A DNA stretch of 22,677 nt from assembly GCA_041686915.1 (NCBI GenBank), contig JAWLDB010000022.1:1-22677 (forward strand), given 5' to 3'. Below are positions 15,364 to 22,672 of this stretch, piece by piece; position 1 is the stretch's first letter, and every line of letters begins with the position of its first letter. The translations under genes were made by a program, and so were the position numbers. The stretch is from JAWLDB01 sp041686915 (GTDB taxonomy: Bacteria; Bacillota; UBA994; UBA5500). The notes beneath the pieces were generated by a model. The model did no database searches. It saw nothing but the letters and a program-made list of their open reading frames with translations, and was not told the DNA's origin.

Positions 15364-16915
15364 GCCGCAGCACCTCCATTACTGTCAGGTTGGCCATGCG
15401 GATAGCTGGAATAAGGGCGAAGACTATAGAAGTGAGCACAGCCACCCCTGTGACCAACCAGTACTCGCCGGCAACCCCCATCAGCACCTCTGACAGTGGC
15501 ACCTTGTTGCTCAGTTCCATAAACACACCTACGCCTTTCACCAACAAGAACCCAACAGTGTTACCAATAAACGCCACCAGAAACGCCTCACTGAGCGCCA
15601 TTGTAATTATGTCTCTTCTACGCCCTCCCAGCGCCTTCAGAACGCCAATCTCCTTGCGGCGGGCTGCTGCGCCGGTGACCATCCGGCTGGCGATGAACAT
15701 GCCAGCCACTAGATACATCAAAACCCCGAGTGCCTGGCTTAGAGACACTGGCATACTTAAAGCTGATCCCTTGCTCGGGCGCCAAAACACTTCTGGCACT
15801 GTGTAGAAATAGTCGATCAGTCCCCCGGACTCCAATCTGCTGGCCAGCTTGGTCACACTCTCAAAAGCGAAATGTGGAAAGGCATGCTGTAAATTAAGCA
15901 CCGTATCCTCCAGACGGCTTAAATCATCTACCTTCAGCGCTACGGTGGTCGCACGGTATGCCTCACCCGCAGCCGCATCCGCCCATAGCTCTTCCCAAGT
16001 GGTCTCTGGCACCCAGACCAACGGCAGATGTAAGAAGCCCTGCTCAGGGGCTGGGTTGCCATGGCTGTCTGCTACCCATATTTCCCTCGTCGGGATTGCT
16101 GCCTCTCCAACTATGGTTATGTTTCTGCTTATCTGCCGACTGAAGTCGGGTATCAATTCCCCCTTAGCCGACAGCCGGAAGGACGGTACGCGCAGTGTGA
16201 CTTTGTCGTCCTTACCGGGCAGCTTCATGATTTCAGCCAGCTGCTTCCGTGCTATGTTTTCTTTGCGCATCTGGATTTCCTGAAAGGTCGGGTATATGCC
16301 AGCATTTCCTATTACCGTCTCGTCTGGGATGGTAGACACAATCTGACTCACCCTAAGCTCATCATAACGGGTAAACTTGTTCTTGATAGCGATGTCTCCG
16401 CCTTGAGTCAGTAACCGTGATAAACCCTGTGGTAATAACTCCGTATCAGGGGCGGGGCAAAGCATAACCTCAAACTCGTAGTTGATACCGTCCTTCTGCT
16501 TGTGTAACGACGCAGGCATTACGGGAACCGAATTTACCGCCGCCACTCCTGGGAAGCTCTTCAACTGAGTTAAGTCGGTGTCATCTAACCTCGTTTTGCT
16601 GGCTTCCTGTGGTGCGGGATAGCCTTCGGAGTACAGCTCGGGATATATTGCTTCCAACCAGCTGAGACCGCTGCGCTGCAGTTTGCGTAATTCCAACTGC
16701 GAGCCCTGCTGCTCTTGTCCTGCCCAACGCACCGGCACCACCAGGATCTCGCCACCAATCAAGCTCCTATAGAACATATTGCTCTTTGGCATGATACCCT
16801 TGCTGAAGGAAAGGGCAGACGTTAGGCTGACAGCCGCCAGTGCCATCGTCAGGACTACCAACAAGCTGCGGCCAAGCTGGCGGCTGCTATTTAGTAGGCC
16901 TAGCCTGACAAACAT
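15356..16915 (-). CDS. ABC transporter FtsX-family permease, A-type subunit of pair 2
   Basis: This 519-residue paralogue of A1 and A3 starts MFVRLGLLNSSRQLGRSLLV, an N-terminal helix preceded by basic residues. The roughly 360-residue ectodomain contains GGEILVVPVRWAGQ, LVWVPETTWEELWADAA and FPHFAFESV. Three C-terminal helices surround RRKEIGVLKALGGRRRDI and end at LTVMEVLRHE. I placed the start at ATG 16915 by alignment with the A1 and A3 N-termini; in-frame ATGs at 16921 and 16948 are possible. Its ribosome site is weak (AAAGAGTG), unlike the GGAGG sites of A1 and A3. A strong hairpin separates it from the ATPase gene upstream. Both features suggest lower or separately tuned translation of this pair. 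Confidence 0.85.
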   Translation of the reverse strand: MFVRLGLLNSSRQLGRSLLVVLTMALAAVSLTSALSFSKGIMPKSNMFYRSLIGGEILVVPVRWAGQEQQGSQLELRKLQRSGLSWLEAIYPELYSEGYPAPQEASKTRLDDTDLTQLKSFPGVAAVNSVPVMPASLHKQKDGINYEFEVMLCPAPDTELLPQGLSRLLTQGGDIAIKNKFTRYDELRVSQIVSTIPDETVIGNAGIYPTFQEIQMRKENIARKQLAEIMKLPGKDDKVTLRVPSFRLSAKGELIPDFSRQISRNITIVGEAAIPTREIWVADSHGNPAPEQGFLHLPLVWVPETTWEELWADAAAGEAYRATTVALKVDDLSRLEDTVLNLQHAFPHFAFESVTKLASRLESGGLIDYFYTVPEVFWRPSKGSALSMPVSLSQALGVLMYLVAGMFIASRMVTGAAARRKEIGVLKALGGRRRDIITMALSEAFLVAFIGNTVGFLLVKGVGVFMELSNKVPLSEVLMGVAGEYWLVTGVAVLTSIVFALIPAIRMANLTVMEVLRHE

Positions 16916-16945
16916 GTGCATCACTCTTTTCTTGTTTGGTATAGG

Positions 16946-16975
16946 CAACGCGGCACGAAGCGGCGTGCCGCGTTG
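16946..16975 (-). other. Strong hairpin between the ATPase gene and permease A2
   Basis: CAACGCGGCACG (16946-16957) and CGTGCCGCGTTG (16964-16975) are perfectly complementary: 12 pairs with a 6-base loop. On the minus strand no T-run follows. It begins 6 bases past the ATPase stop codon and ends about 30 bases before the A2 start. This suggests RNA processing or stability control inside the operon rather than simple termination. Confidence 0.65.
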
Positions 16976-16981
16976 GCATCA

Positions 16982-17662
16982 TTAATTGCTTCCTATTACA
17001 ACGCCATCTGCCATGTGGAAAATGCGGTGAGCGTGGCGACGCATGTTTTCGTCATGGGTTACCATGACAAATGTCTGACCATCCTCCTGGTTTAATCGGC
17101 TGAACAGTCCTACTATCTCGTCACGGGTCTTGCTGTCCAAGTTACCCGTCGGTTCATCGGCCAATACAAGAGCCGGCTTATTGGCCAGGGCGCGGGCTAT
17201 GGCTACACGCTGCTGTTCGCCGCCGGATAGCTGCAGGGGTAAATGCTGCATGCGCTTACTTAACCCTACTTTCTCCATCAGCTGCACCGCCCGCTCTCTT
17301 GCTTCTTTCTTAGGAGTATTGATAAACTGCATCGGCAGCATCACGTTTTCCAGCGCTGTCAGGTGGGGTATCAGGTTGAAGAACTGAAAAACATAGCCTA
17401 ACTTGCGTCGGCGCAGCATGGCCAAACCGTCCTCATTAAGTGCGCTGTATGACTCGCTCTCCAGCACAACGTCTCCGCTCATAGGTCGATCCAAGCCTCC
17501 GAGCAAGCTGAGCAGCGTGCTCTTGCCACTGCCGGATGGACCAACCAGGATGTTCAAACTTCCTCGCTGCAAAGCAATATTGACATCATTCACAGCATAG
17601 ATCGTCTCGCCCAAGTGAAAAGCCTTGTGCAGGTTTACCGTCTTCAGCAGAACATCATTCAT
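16982..17662 (-). CDS. ABC transporter ATP-binding protein (MacB/LolD-type)
   Basis: This 226-residue ATPase energises the neighbouring permeases. It has Walker A GPSGSGKST (41-49), Q-loop VFQFFNL (Q93), signature LSGGEQQR (145-152), Walker B ALVLADEP (164-171), the D-loop NLDSKT and switch H203. The LSGGEQQRVAIARAL string, ADEPTGNLDS and the size match the LolD/MacB/FtsE class that pairs with FtsX-like permeases. I chose ATG 17662, which has GAGGAGG at 17671-17677 with 8-base spacing. A longer in-frame reading to 17734 would overlap the B3 end and has no ribosome site. It is the only ATPase in the cluster, lies between permease pairs 3 and 2, and presumably serves all three heterodimers. Confidence 0.95.
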   Translation of the reverse strand: MNDVLLKTVNLHKAFHLGETIYAVNDVNIALQRGSLNILVGPSGSGKSTLLSLLGGLDRPMSGDVVLESESYSALNEDGLAMLRRRKLGYVFQFFNLIPHLTALENVMLPMQFINTPKKEARERAVQLMEKVGLSKRMQHLPLQLSGGEQQRVAIARALANKPALVLADEPTGNLDSKTRDEIVGLFSRLNQEDGQTFVMVTHDENMRRHAHRIFHMADGVVIGSN

Positions 17663-17670
17663 CGAACAAA

Positions 17671-17677
17671 CCTCCTC
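17671..17677 (-). promoter_or_regulatory. Ribosome binding site that sets the ATPase start
   Basis: Minus-strand GAGGAGG lies 8 bases before the ATG at 17662 and rules out the upstream in-frame ATG at 17734. Confidence 0.85.
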
Positions 17678-17696
17678 TTTCTCTCTCTGTATATGA

Positions 17697-19103
17697 CTAA
17701 TTATTGGCCGCATCGCGCTGCGGTCTGATGGCAATCAGACCCTGTCTCAGGTCGCATTCAACCACCTCGCCGTCGCAAGGAGCCACATAGGTCTTCTCTC
17801 CAAGACCCCAAGCGAAGCTGTCCCAGGCCACCGTCTCACCCTGTTTTACGTGTTGCCCTGCCTTGCGGAAGGCAATTCCTGCAAACTCTCCGTCAGGGGC
17901 GTTCAATTTGAGGCATTTCAGCCCTGCCCCAAGCTTATCCTCTAGCGCTGGATAACGGCGAGTCAGGCTGGTATGAGTCTGACGCAGTAAAGGAATGGGG
18001 CGATCCAACATCAATTCGTTAACTGTGGAGATACAGGCTAGCCTGTAAGGGACCAATACAGCTGTAGCGTAACTGACGGCTACCAGCGTTAAGACCGACC
18101 TAAGTCCATCTGCCGAAATGGCCAAGGGAGTAGATACAAAAGCCCGCGCGACAAGGGCAGCCACGAGTCCGGCAACCGTTCCGAGGACGGTAGTAGCGGC
18201 AGCTTCCAACAAGAACAGTGATCCGACTTCCACCGGTCGCATGCCGAGGCTTTTCAGGACAGACAGCTCGCGTTTACTGTCCATGAATGTGAGCATGTTG
18301 ATGGTGCCTATACCGAGCACCAAGAGGAGAGCCAGCATTGATATGGCTGGCATGCTGCTTGCGAACGAGTCGGATACAATCTGTTTGGCCTGGCCAGCAA
18401 CATAGTCTGGGGTGATGATTACCGCTTCTGGACGGACGTGTTTGACATAGTCACTAAACCGATGCTCAAATCCCGTGTTTACAGAATATAGCCCCCGATG
18501 GCCTGACACCAAGTCCACTCCCTGCCTGAGCAGCCAGATCTCGTTCACCAGCAGGGGCTGGTCAAAGGCAGTGGCAGCATAGCTGCCGGCGACGGTAGTG
18601 GTCACTTGATGCCAAATACCGTTGATGTGAAAGCGCAGGAGAAACGGTGAACCTACTTCGAGCTGCCACTTGGACATCAATTGCTCTGGCACCCACAATG
18701 CGTCATCTACGGGCACAGGAATATGGGCAGTCGCGTCCCGGATACTACTCACACCGTACACAGCCGCTATCTGCCTGCTGCCAAAGGCCGTTTCTACGCT
18801 ACCTTTCTTCCAACTGGCAACCAGCCTGCTATAGGGTGTATCAGGAGCTAACGTATCCCCGTGCGGCACGTCAACCGCTACGTCAGATAGTAGATCTATC
18901 TTGGCAGCACGGCCGCTCATTTCTGCACCGATCGCATTGACATAACCGTTGTACAGCACTAGCGCACAGACCACCGCCGCAGTTAGCAGCAAGGCTGCTA
19001 ACTGGACTTTCCAGAAGCACTTCCAGCGTCGTACTGCTACCTTAAGCACCTGTTGCCAGCTACTTAGACCTAGACCCTGCTTAGCCGTCTCGACATTAGT
19101 CAT
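17697..19103 (-). CDS. ABC transporter FtsX-family permease, B-type subunit of pair 3
   Basis: This 468-residue paralogue of B1 and B2 has an extended N-terminus before its first helix (about 34-53). The ectodomain carries DALWVPEQLMSKWQLEVGSP (134-153). Helices follow near 252-273, 296-320 and 334-353, with coupling segment SKRELSVLKSLGMRP (276-290). The cytoplasmic tail repeats STVNELMLDRPIPLLRQ, and the C-terminal domain reads VKQGETVAWDSFAWGLGEK and then APCDGEVVEC. Conserved cysteines are C397, C443 and C450. The ATGACTAA start overlaps the A3 stop by 8 bases. The ATPase gene follows 34 bases after its stop. It is closer to B2 than to B1 in the tail, which suggests a later duplication of pairs 2 and 3. 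Confidence 0.86.
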   Translation of the reverse strand: MTNVETAKQGLGLSSWQQVLKVAVRRWKCFWKVQLAALLLTAAVVCALVLYNGYVNAIGAEMSGRAAKIDLLSDVAVDVPHGDTLAPDTPYSRLVASWKKGSVETAFGSRQIAAVYGVSSIRDATAHIPVPVDDALWVPEQLMSKWQLEVGSPFLLRFHINGIWHQVTTTVAGSYAATAFDQPLLVNEIWLLRQGVDLVSGHRGLYSVNTGFEHRFSDYVKHVRPEAVIITPDYVAGQAKQIVSDSFASSMPAISMLALLLVLGIGTINMLTFMDSKRELSVLKSLGMRPVEVGSLFLLEAAATTVLGTVAGLVAALVARAFVSTPLAISADGLRSVLTLVAVSYATAVLVPYRLACISTVNELMLDRPIPLLRQTHTSLTRRYPALEDKLGAGLKCLKLNAPDGEFAGIAFRKAGQHVKQGETVAWDSFAWGLGEKTYVAPCDGEVVECDLRQGLIAIRPQRDAANN

Positions 19104-20667
19104 TCCTCAGCACCTCCATTACGGTAAGGTTTGCCATGCGGACAGCCGGTACCAAGGCAAATAGCATTGATACTGCAGTAGCTACGCCGACCACCATCGC
19201 ATATTCACTTACTGTGCTGTTTAGGATCATGGAAAACGGCACGTCATTACTCAATTGCTTCATCAAGGCACCTAATCTAACCAGGGCAAACCCTGCGCTG
19301 CTGCCGATGATGGTAATGAGGAATGCCTCAGTGAGTGCCATCACAGTGATATCTTTACGTCTGGCTCCCAGCGCTTTGAGAACGCCCACTTCCTTGCGCC
19401 TGGCACTGGCTCCGGTCAGCATGCGGCTGGCGATTAGCATGCCCGAGACCAAGTACAACAGTAGTCCCATTACTTGGCCTAGTTGCAGTGGCACAGCTAA
19501 GGTGCTTTTTCCCTTTAGCACCCACAGATGGCGAGGCGCAATGAAAAATCGATCCAGCAGCGAAAGGCTTTCAGCCCTCTGCTGCAGGTTGGGCACGCTG
19601 ACAAACGTATATTTTGGAAATCGGTTCTGCAGCTCGATGACCAAACTGTCCAACTGCTCCATATTGTCTATCTGCAACGCTACATTGCTCGGCATGTACG
19701 CTTTATCTCCGGCGGCTTGGCGCCAAAGCTCATTCCAGGTGCTTTGCGGTACCCAGACAACGGGTGCATGCAGGTAAGCAGTCTCATCCGCCGGAGTACC
19801 TAGCTCAGTAATCCAGGAGATTGTGCGGGTTGGGATAGCCGCCTGAGAGATAAGCTGCAGGCTGATTTCCGTCTGGCTTGAGAAGTCTGGCAACATGCCT
19901 CCGGTTTCGGATTCCCGGAGTTTCGGCAGCAGTAACGTCATTGAATCACCAGGTTTGGGTAGCTGCATGTTCTCCTTGATTCGCTTTTCGGCTGCAGCAT
20001 CTTTAAGGCGCAGCACTTCATCGAAAGGTGGCGGTATAAGAGGGTTCCCAACAGCCTCATCCGGGATTAGCGAGGCTATAGCAGACAATTGGTCCTTGGG
20101 AACAAAGAAATGTGAGTTGGTGATCGCCACAGCGGCTGCTGCTGCTTCCTGTTCAGCTGAGAAGCCTCGCCCAGGTAGATAACCAGGTGGGGCGGGCATG
20201 ACAGCCACCTGCAGACCGTGCTCCAGGGTCCCTTTTTTCGCTATTGATGCGGGCAATTGCGGAACCATGCTGATACCCGTGATGCCGGGCACTTGCTGCA
20301 TGGCTGACAAATCAACAGGATCGAAGAACTCAGAGTCACCTATCTCTTGATAGGACAGGTATCCTTTGTCATACAGCTCTGGATACAACCATTCCATCCA
20401 GCTTAACCGGTTTCTTTCCAGGCGTTGGTAGTAGAGCACTTCGTTCCCATTGGTGTCTGTGCTCTGTTGCCCAACCCACCTGACCGGGAAAGCGACTATT
20501 TCGCCACCAAGTATCTCGCGATATGTCATGGAAGCACCTGCCATGGCGCCATCACTTAATGACATTGCAGATGTAAGGCTCACAGCGGATAAAGCCATTG
20601 CCAGCAAGACTAGCAAACTTCTGCCCAGTTGCCGTCTGCTGTTCAATATTCCTAGCTTGATAAACAT
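19096..20667 (-). CDS. ABC transporter FtsX-family permease, A-type subunit of pair 3 (first gene of operon)
   Basis: This 523-residue permease has an N-terminal helix after MFIKLGILNSRRQLGRS and an ectodomain of about 360 residues containing GGEIVAFPVRWVGQQ, VVWVPQSTWNELW and FPKYTFVSV. Three C-terminal helices surround RRKEVGVLKALGARRKDI, and it ends LTVMEVLRND. The ATG follows GAGGAGGT at 20673-20680 with 5-base spacing. As the first gene of the minus-strand operon, it is divergent from the CNNM-type gene across a 211-base intergenic region. Together with B3 it should form a complete heterodimeric membrane domain. The ectodomain sequence differs markedly from A1 and A2 outside the shared motifs, so a different ligand is possible. 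Confidence 0.87.
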   Translation of the reverse strand: MFIKLGILNSRRQLGRSLLVLLAMALSAVSLTSAMSLSDGAMAGASMTYREILGGEIVAFPVRWVGQQSTDTNGNEVLYYQRLERNRLSWMEWLYPELYDKGYLSYQEIGDSEFFDPVDLSAMQQVPGITGISMVPQLPASIAKKGTLEHGLQVAVMPAPPGYLPGRGFSAEQEAAAAAVAITNSHFFVPKDQLSAIASLIPDEAVGNPLIPPPFDEVLRLKDAAAEKRIKENMQLPKPGDSMTLLLPKLRESETGGMLPDFSSQTEISLQLISQAAIPTRTISWITELGTPADETAYLHAPVVWVPQSTWNELWRQAAGDKAYMPSNVALQIDNMEQLDSLVIELQNRFPKYTFVSVPNLQQRAESLSLLDRFFIAPRHLWVLKGKSTLAVPLQLGQVMGLLLYLVSGMLIASRMLTGASARRKEVGVLKALGARRKDITVMALTEAFLITIIGSSAGFALVRLGALMKQLSNDVPFSMILNSTVSEYAMVVGVATAVSMLFALVPAVRMANLTVMEVLRND

Positions 20668-20733
20668 GTTATACCTCCTCTCGCGTTGACGGGGCTTGCG
20701 TCTGCAAGTGTTTCGAAGCCCGACGTTGTAACC

Positions 20734-20761
20734 AGTATAGCTCCCTCAGCCAGACAAGTAA
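20734..20761 (-). promoter_or_regulatory. Weak candidate promoter for the ABC operon
   Basis: Minus-strand TATACT (20734-20739) is a fair -10. A poor -35, TTACTT (20756-20761), lies 16 bases upstream. The predicted start is about 60 bases before the A3 start codon. It is the best match I found, but the -35 is weak, so an activator or another sigma factor is possible. Confidence 0.3.
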
Positions 20762-20864
20762 TTGCACTAATCTGAGGTAAACAAGAGATTATTGCGGAGA
20801 TTTGGAAATCTGCAAACTAATTTAATCCACCCAACAGGGAAGAATACACCTGAATCAGCGCTCT

Positions 20865-20873
20865 GGGAGGTGA
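20865..20873 (+). promoter_or_regulatory. Ribosome binding site that sets the CNNM-type protein start
   Basis: GGGAGGTGA ends 5 bases before TTG 20879. It favours this start over an in-frame TTG at 20792, which would add 29 polar residues before the first membrane helix and has no ribosome site. Confidence 0.75.
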
Positions 20874-20878
20874 CCGCT

Positions 20879-22132
20879 TTGGCAGGATCATTTTGGCAGT
20901 TGGCTCTACTGGTAGCACTAATAGCAGCCTCTGCCTTCTTTTCGGCTGCCGAGACGGCCTTGACCGGTATCAGCCGTATCCGGCTGAGAACTCTATCTGA
21001 GAATGGGCATCAGCGGGCGCGACTGGTAGAGAGCTTGAAAGAAAAGCCACAGCGGTTGCTGGCAACCATTCTGGTGGGCAATAACATTGTGAATATCGCT
21101 GCGTCGTCTCTCTTTACAGCACTGATGATTGAGATGCTTGGAGCTGGGCGCGCCATCACGGTGGCTACGGCAGCGATGACTATCATCATTCTGATTTTCG
21201 GCGAAATCGGCCCCAAAAGCCTGGCTACCCATCATCCCGAGAGTGTTTCTTATCGTATAGCTCGCCCGATTAGCCTGCTAATGAAGCTGCTTTACCCTGT
21301 GGTATATATCTTGACTCTCATCTCAGGGGCGCTGGTGCGGCTACTGGGTGAACCGGTTGGCAATCGTGAGGAAGTAACTGAAGATGAAATTCGCACCCTG
21401 GTCAATGTGGGTGAAGAGCTGGGTGTAATCGAAGGTACCGAGAGTCGCATGATTCATAGCGTCTTAGAGCTCACCGATACACCTGTACGCAACATCATGG
21501 TTCCGCGTACCGCCATGACAGCAATTGAGGTGAACTCCTCGCTGCAGGATCTGCTGGAAATCATACGGCGCGACCGTTATTCCCGCATCCCTGTTTATGA
21601 GGAGGATATTGATAACGTCATCGGTCTCCTGCATGCCAAAGATGTATGTTCGTTAACCACGGAGGAGCAGTCAGCCTTTGATTTGCGCAAGCTGCTCAGA
21701 CCCACGATTTATGTGCTTGAGACCAAGCTAAGTGGGCAAGTACTGCGCGACCTGCAGAAGCATCGGGTGTATATGGCTATCATCATAGACGAATACGGTG
21801 GTACAGCCGGTATTGTGACAATTGAAGACTTGATTGAAGAAATTGTTGGCGAAATAGTAGATGAGTATGATGTAGAAGACCCACCGGTGGAAGTGTTGGA
21901 CGAGTATACCACCTTCTTTGACGCCAGGCTGACAGTTGAAGAGGTTAATGATGAGCTCAACATCCATCTTCCGACGAACCGCGCAGAGACGATTGGTGGC
22001 CTGATCTATGCAATACTGGGCCGCATACCAAAGCCAGGTGAGACTGCCACTGTAGGGCGTGTCGTTCTCACGGTTGACAAGATGGATCGACGAAGCATTG
22101 AACGTGTAAGGGCGACTATCAAACAAGCTTGA
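20879..22132 (+). CDS. CNNM/CorC-type membrane protein with DUF21 and CBS domains (hemolysin-like)
   Basis: This 417-residue protein has a DUF21 membrane domain (about 1-160) with SAAETALTGISR (22-33), LVGNNIVNIAAS (65-76) and IFGEIGPKSLA (106-116), the motifs of the CNNM/CorC magnesium-transport family. A CBS pair follows (about 200-325) with VPRTAM, RYSRIPVY and DEYGGTAGIVTIEDLIEEIV. A C-terminal CorC_HlyC domain (about 340-417) comes last. The length fits the family once the TTG start at 20879 is used. The family is linked to Mg2+ or other divalent-cation efflux and its regulation; the older hemolysin name is misleading. It is divergent from the ABC operon and appears monocistronic, with a hairpin downstream. 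The ion is inferred. Confidence 0.9.
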   Translation: MAGSFWQLALLVALIAASAFFSAAETALTGISRIRLRTLSENGHQRARLVESLKEKPQRLLATILVGNNIVNIAASSLFTALMIEMLGAGRAITVATAAMTIIILIFGEIGPKSLATHHPESVSYRIARPISLLMKLLYPVVYILTLISGALVRLLGEPVGNREEVTEDEIRTLVNVGEELGVIEGTESRMIHSVLELTDTPVRNIMVPRTAMTAIEVNSSLQDLLEIIRRDRYSRIPVYEEDIDNVIGLLHAKDVCSLTTEEQSAFDLRKLLRPTIYVLETKLSGQVLRDLQKHRVYMAIIIDEYGGTAGIVTIEDLIEEIVGEIVDEYDVEDPPVEVLDEYTTFFDARLTVEEVNDELNIHLPTNRAETIGGLIYAILGRIPKPGETATVGRVVLTVDKMDRRSIERVRATIKQA

Positions 22133-22166
22133 GTGCTGAGACCCCTACCGCCCAACCCAAAACAAA

Positions 22167-22196
22167 AGAAATCCCCAAGACAACTTGGGGATTTCT
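22167..22196. terminator. Terminator hairpin after the CNNM-type gene
   Basis: AGAAATCCCCAAG and CTTGGGGATTTCT form a perfect 13-pair stem with an ACAA loop, 34 bases after the stop codon. On the plus strand the 3' arm ends ATTTCTCTAT, a weak U-tract. On the minus strand it is followed by TTTTGTTTT, so it may work in both directions. Confidence 0.65.
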
Positions 22197-22268
22197 CTAT
22201 GCAGGTTGGCAATAGCAAGCGCTACTGGTAATGACACCACATCCTCCAAACAGCGGTAAACACTGACA

Positions 22269-22298
22269 GTATTGTCCCTTTAGCTTGGTGGCATACTT
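22269..22298 (+). promoter_or_regulatory. Sigma-G-like promoter of the spore protein gene
   Basis: GTATT (22269-22273), an 18-base spacer and CATACTT (22292-22298) fit the forespore sigma-G consensus (about GNATR, 18, CATNNTA), with mismatches at the last base of each element. The predicted start lies just before the ribosome site AAGGAGGTGA at 22313-22322. Confidence 0.6.
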
Positions 22299-22329
22299 TA
22301 GATACCAACCGCAAGGAGGTGACTGATTA

Positions 22330-22557
22330 ATGGCACTCGGAAGTTCTTCCAGCAACACTCCAGTTGTTCCTAACGCCAAGAAGGCTCTTGACCAATTCAA
22401 GTATGAAGTAGCTAATGAGTTGGGCATCCAGACCCCTGCTGATGGGTATTGGGGCACCATGACGACCCGTGACACCGGCGCTATCGGTGGCCACATGGTT
22501 CGTAAGATGATCGCCATGGCAGAGGAGTCTTTGGCTGGCCGCACTGGCGGTCGCTAA
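22330..22557 (+). CDS. Alpha/beta-type small acid-soluble spore protein
   Basis: This 75-residue DNA-binding protein coats spore DNA in the forespore and protects it from UV and chemical damage. It is degraded by the GPR protease at germination. The GPR-site region is KYEVANELGI (residues 24-33), and the second family block is DGYWGTMTTRDTGAIGGHMV followed by RKMI. The N-terminal serine-rich stretch and the length are normal for clostridial members. The ATG follows a near-perfect ribosome site, AAGGAGGTGA (22313-22322), 7 bases upstream. A sigma-G-like promoter lies just before it and a terminator follows. It is direct evidence that the organism forms endospores. Confidence 0.96.
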   Translation: MALGSSSSNTPVVPNAKKALDQFKYEVANELGIQTPADGYWGTMTTRDTGAIGGHMVRKMIAMAEESLAGRTGGR

Positions 22558-22580
22558 TTGACCCTATCGCCAAACCTACG

Positions 22581-22612
22581 GAGCGGACTACGTGTCCGCT
22601 CTATTTCTTTTC
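22581..22612 (+). terminator. Terminator of the spore protein gene
   Basis: GAGCGGAC pairs with GTCCGCTC around a TACGT loop (22581-22601), followed by the U-rich stretch TATTTCTTTTC. It begins 24 bases after the stop codon. Confidence 0.85.
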
Positions 22613-22644
22613 ATGCCCAGAGCAGTTTGACATTATGCACCGTG

Positions 22645-22672
22645 TTGACAACTTTTCTGACTAGGCTATTGA
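22645..22672 (+). promoter_or_regulatory. Possible promoter for the next gene beyond the window
   Basis: A perfect TTGACA (22645-22650) is followed after 16 bases by TATTGA (22667-22672), a moderate -10. Another TTGACA at 22627-22632 has no suitable -10. The window ends 5 bases later, so the gene it would drive is not visible. Confidence 0.35.

Noticed and set aside
17663..17734. Longer N-terminus of the ABC ATPase from ATG 17734
   Set aside because: It would overlap the B3 coding end and includes the GAGGAGG site that clearly serves ATG 17662.
13999..19103. Lipoyl or biotin carrier function for the B-subunit tail domain, suggested by the nearby lipoate ligase
   Set aside because: The tails lack the exposed DK or MKM acceptor lysine at the hairpin turn, and the lplA gene belongs to the glycine-cleavage operon.
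19136..19777. 213-residue plus-strand open frame opposite permease A3
   Set aside because: It is the same type of antisense shadow, rich in S, T and A, without initiation signals. Similar shadows occur opposite A1, A2 and the B subunits.
10997..20667. Bce/Vra-type antibiotic-peptide resistance module
   Set aside because: BceB-type permeases are single 10-helix proteins with a linked two-component system. Here all permeases have four helices and no kinase or regulator is nearby.
20792..20878. Longer N-terminus of the CNNM-type protein from TTG 20792
   Set aside because: The 29 extra residues are polar and not family-like, no ribosome site precedes them, and GGGAGGTGA directly precedes TTG 20879.
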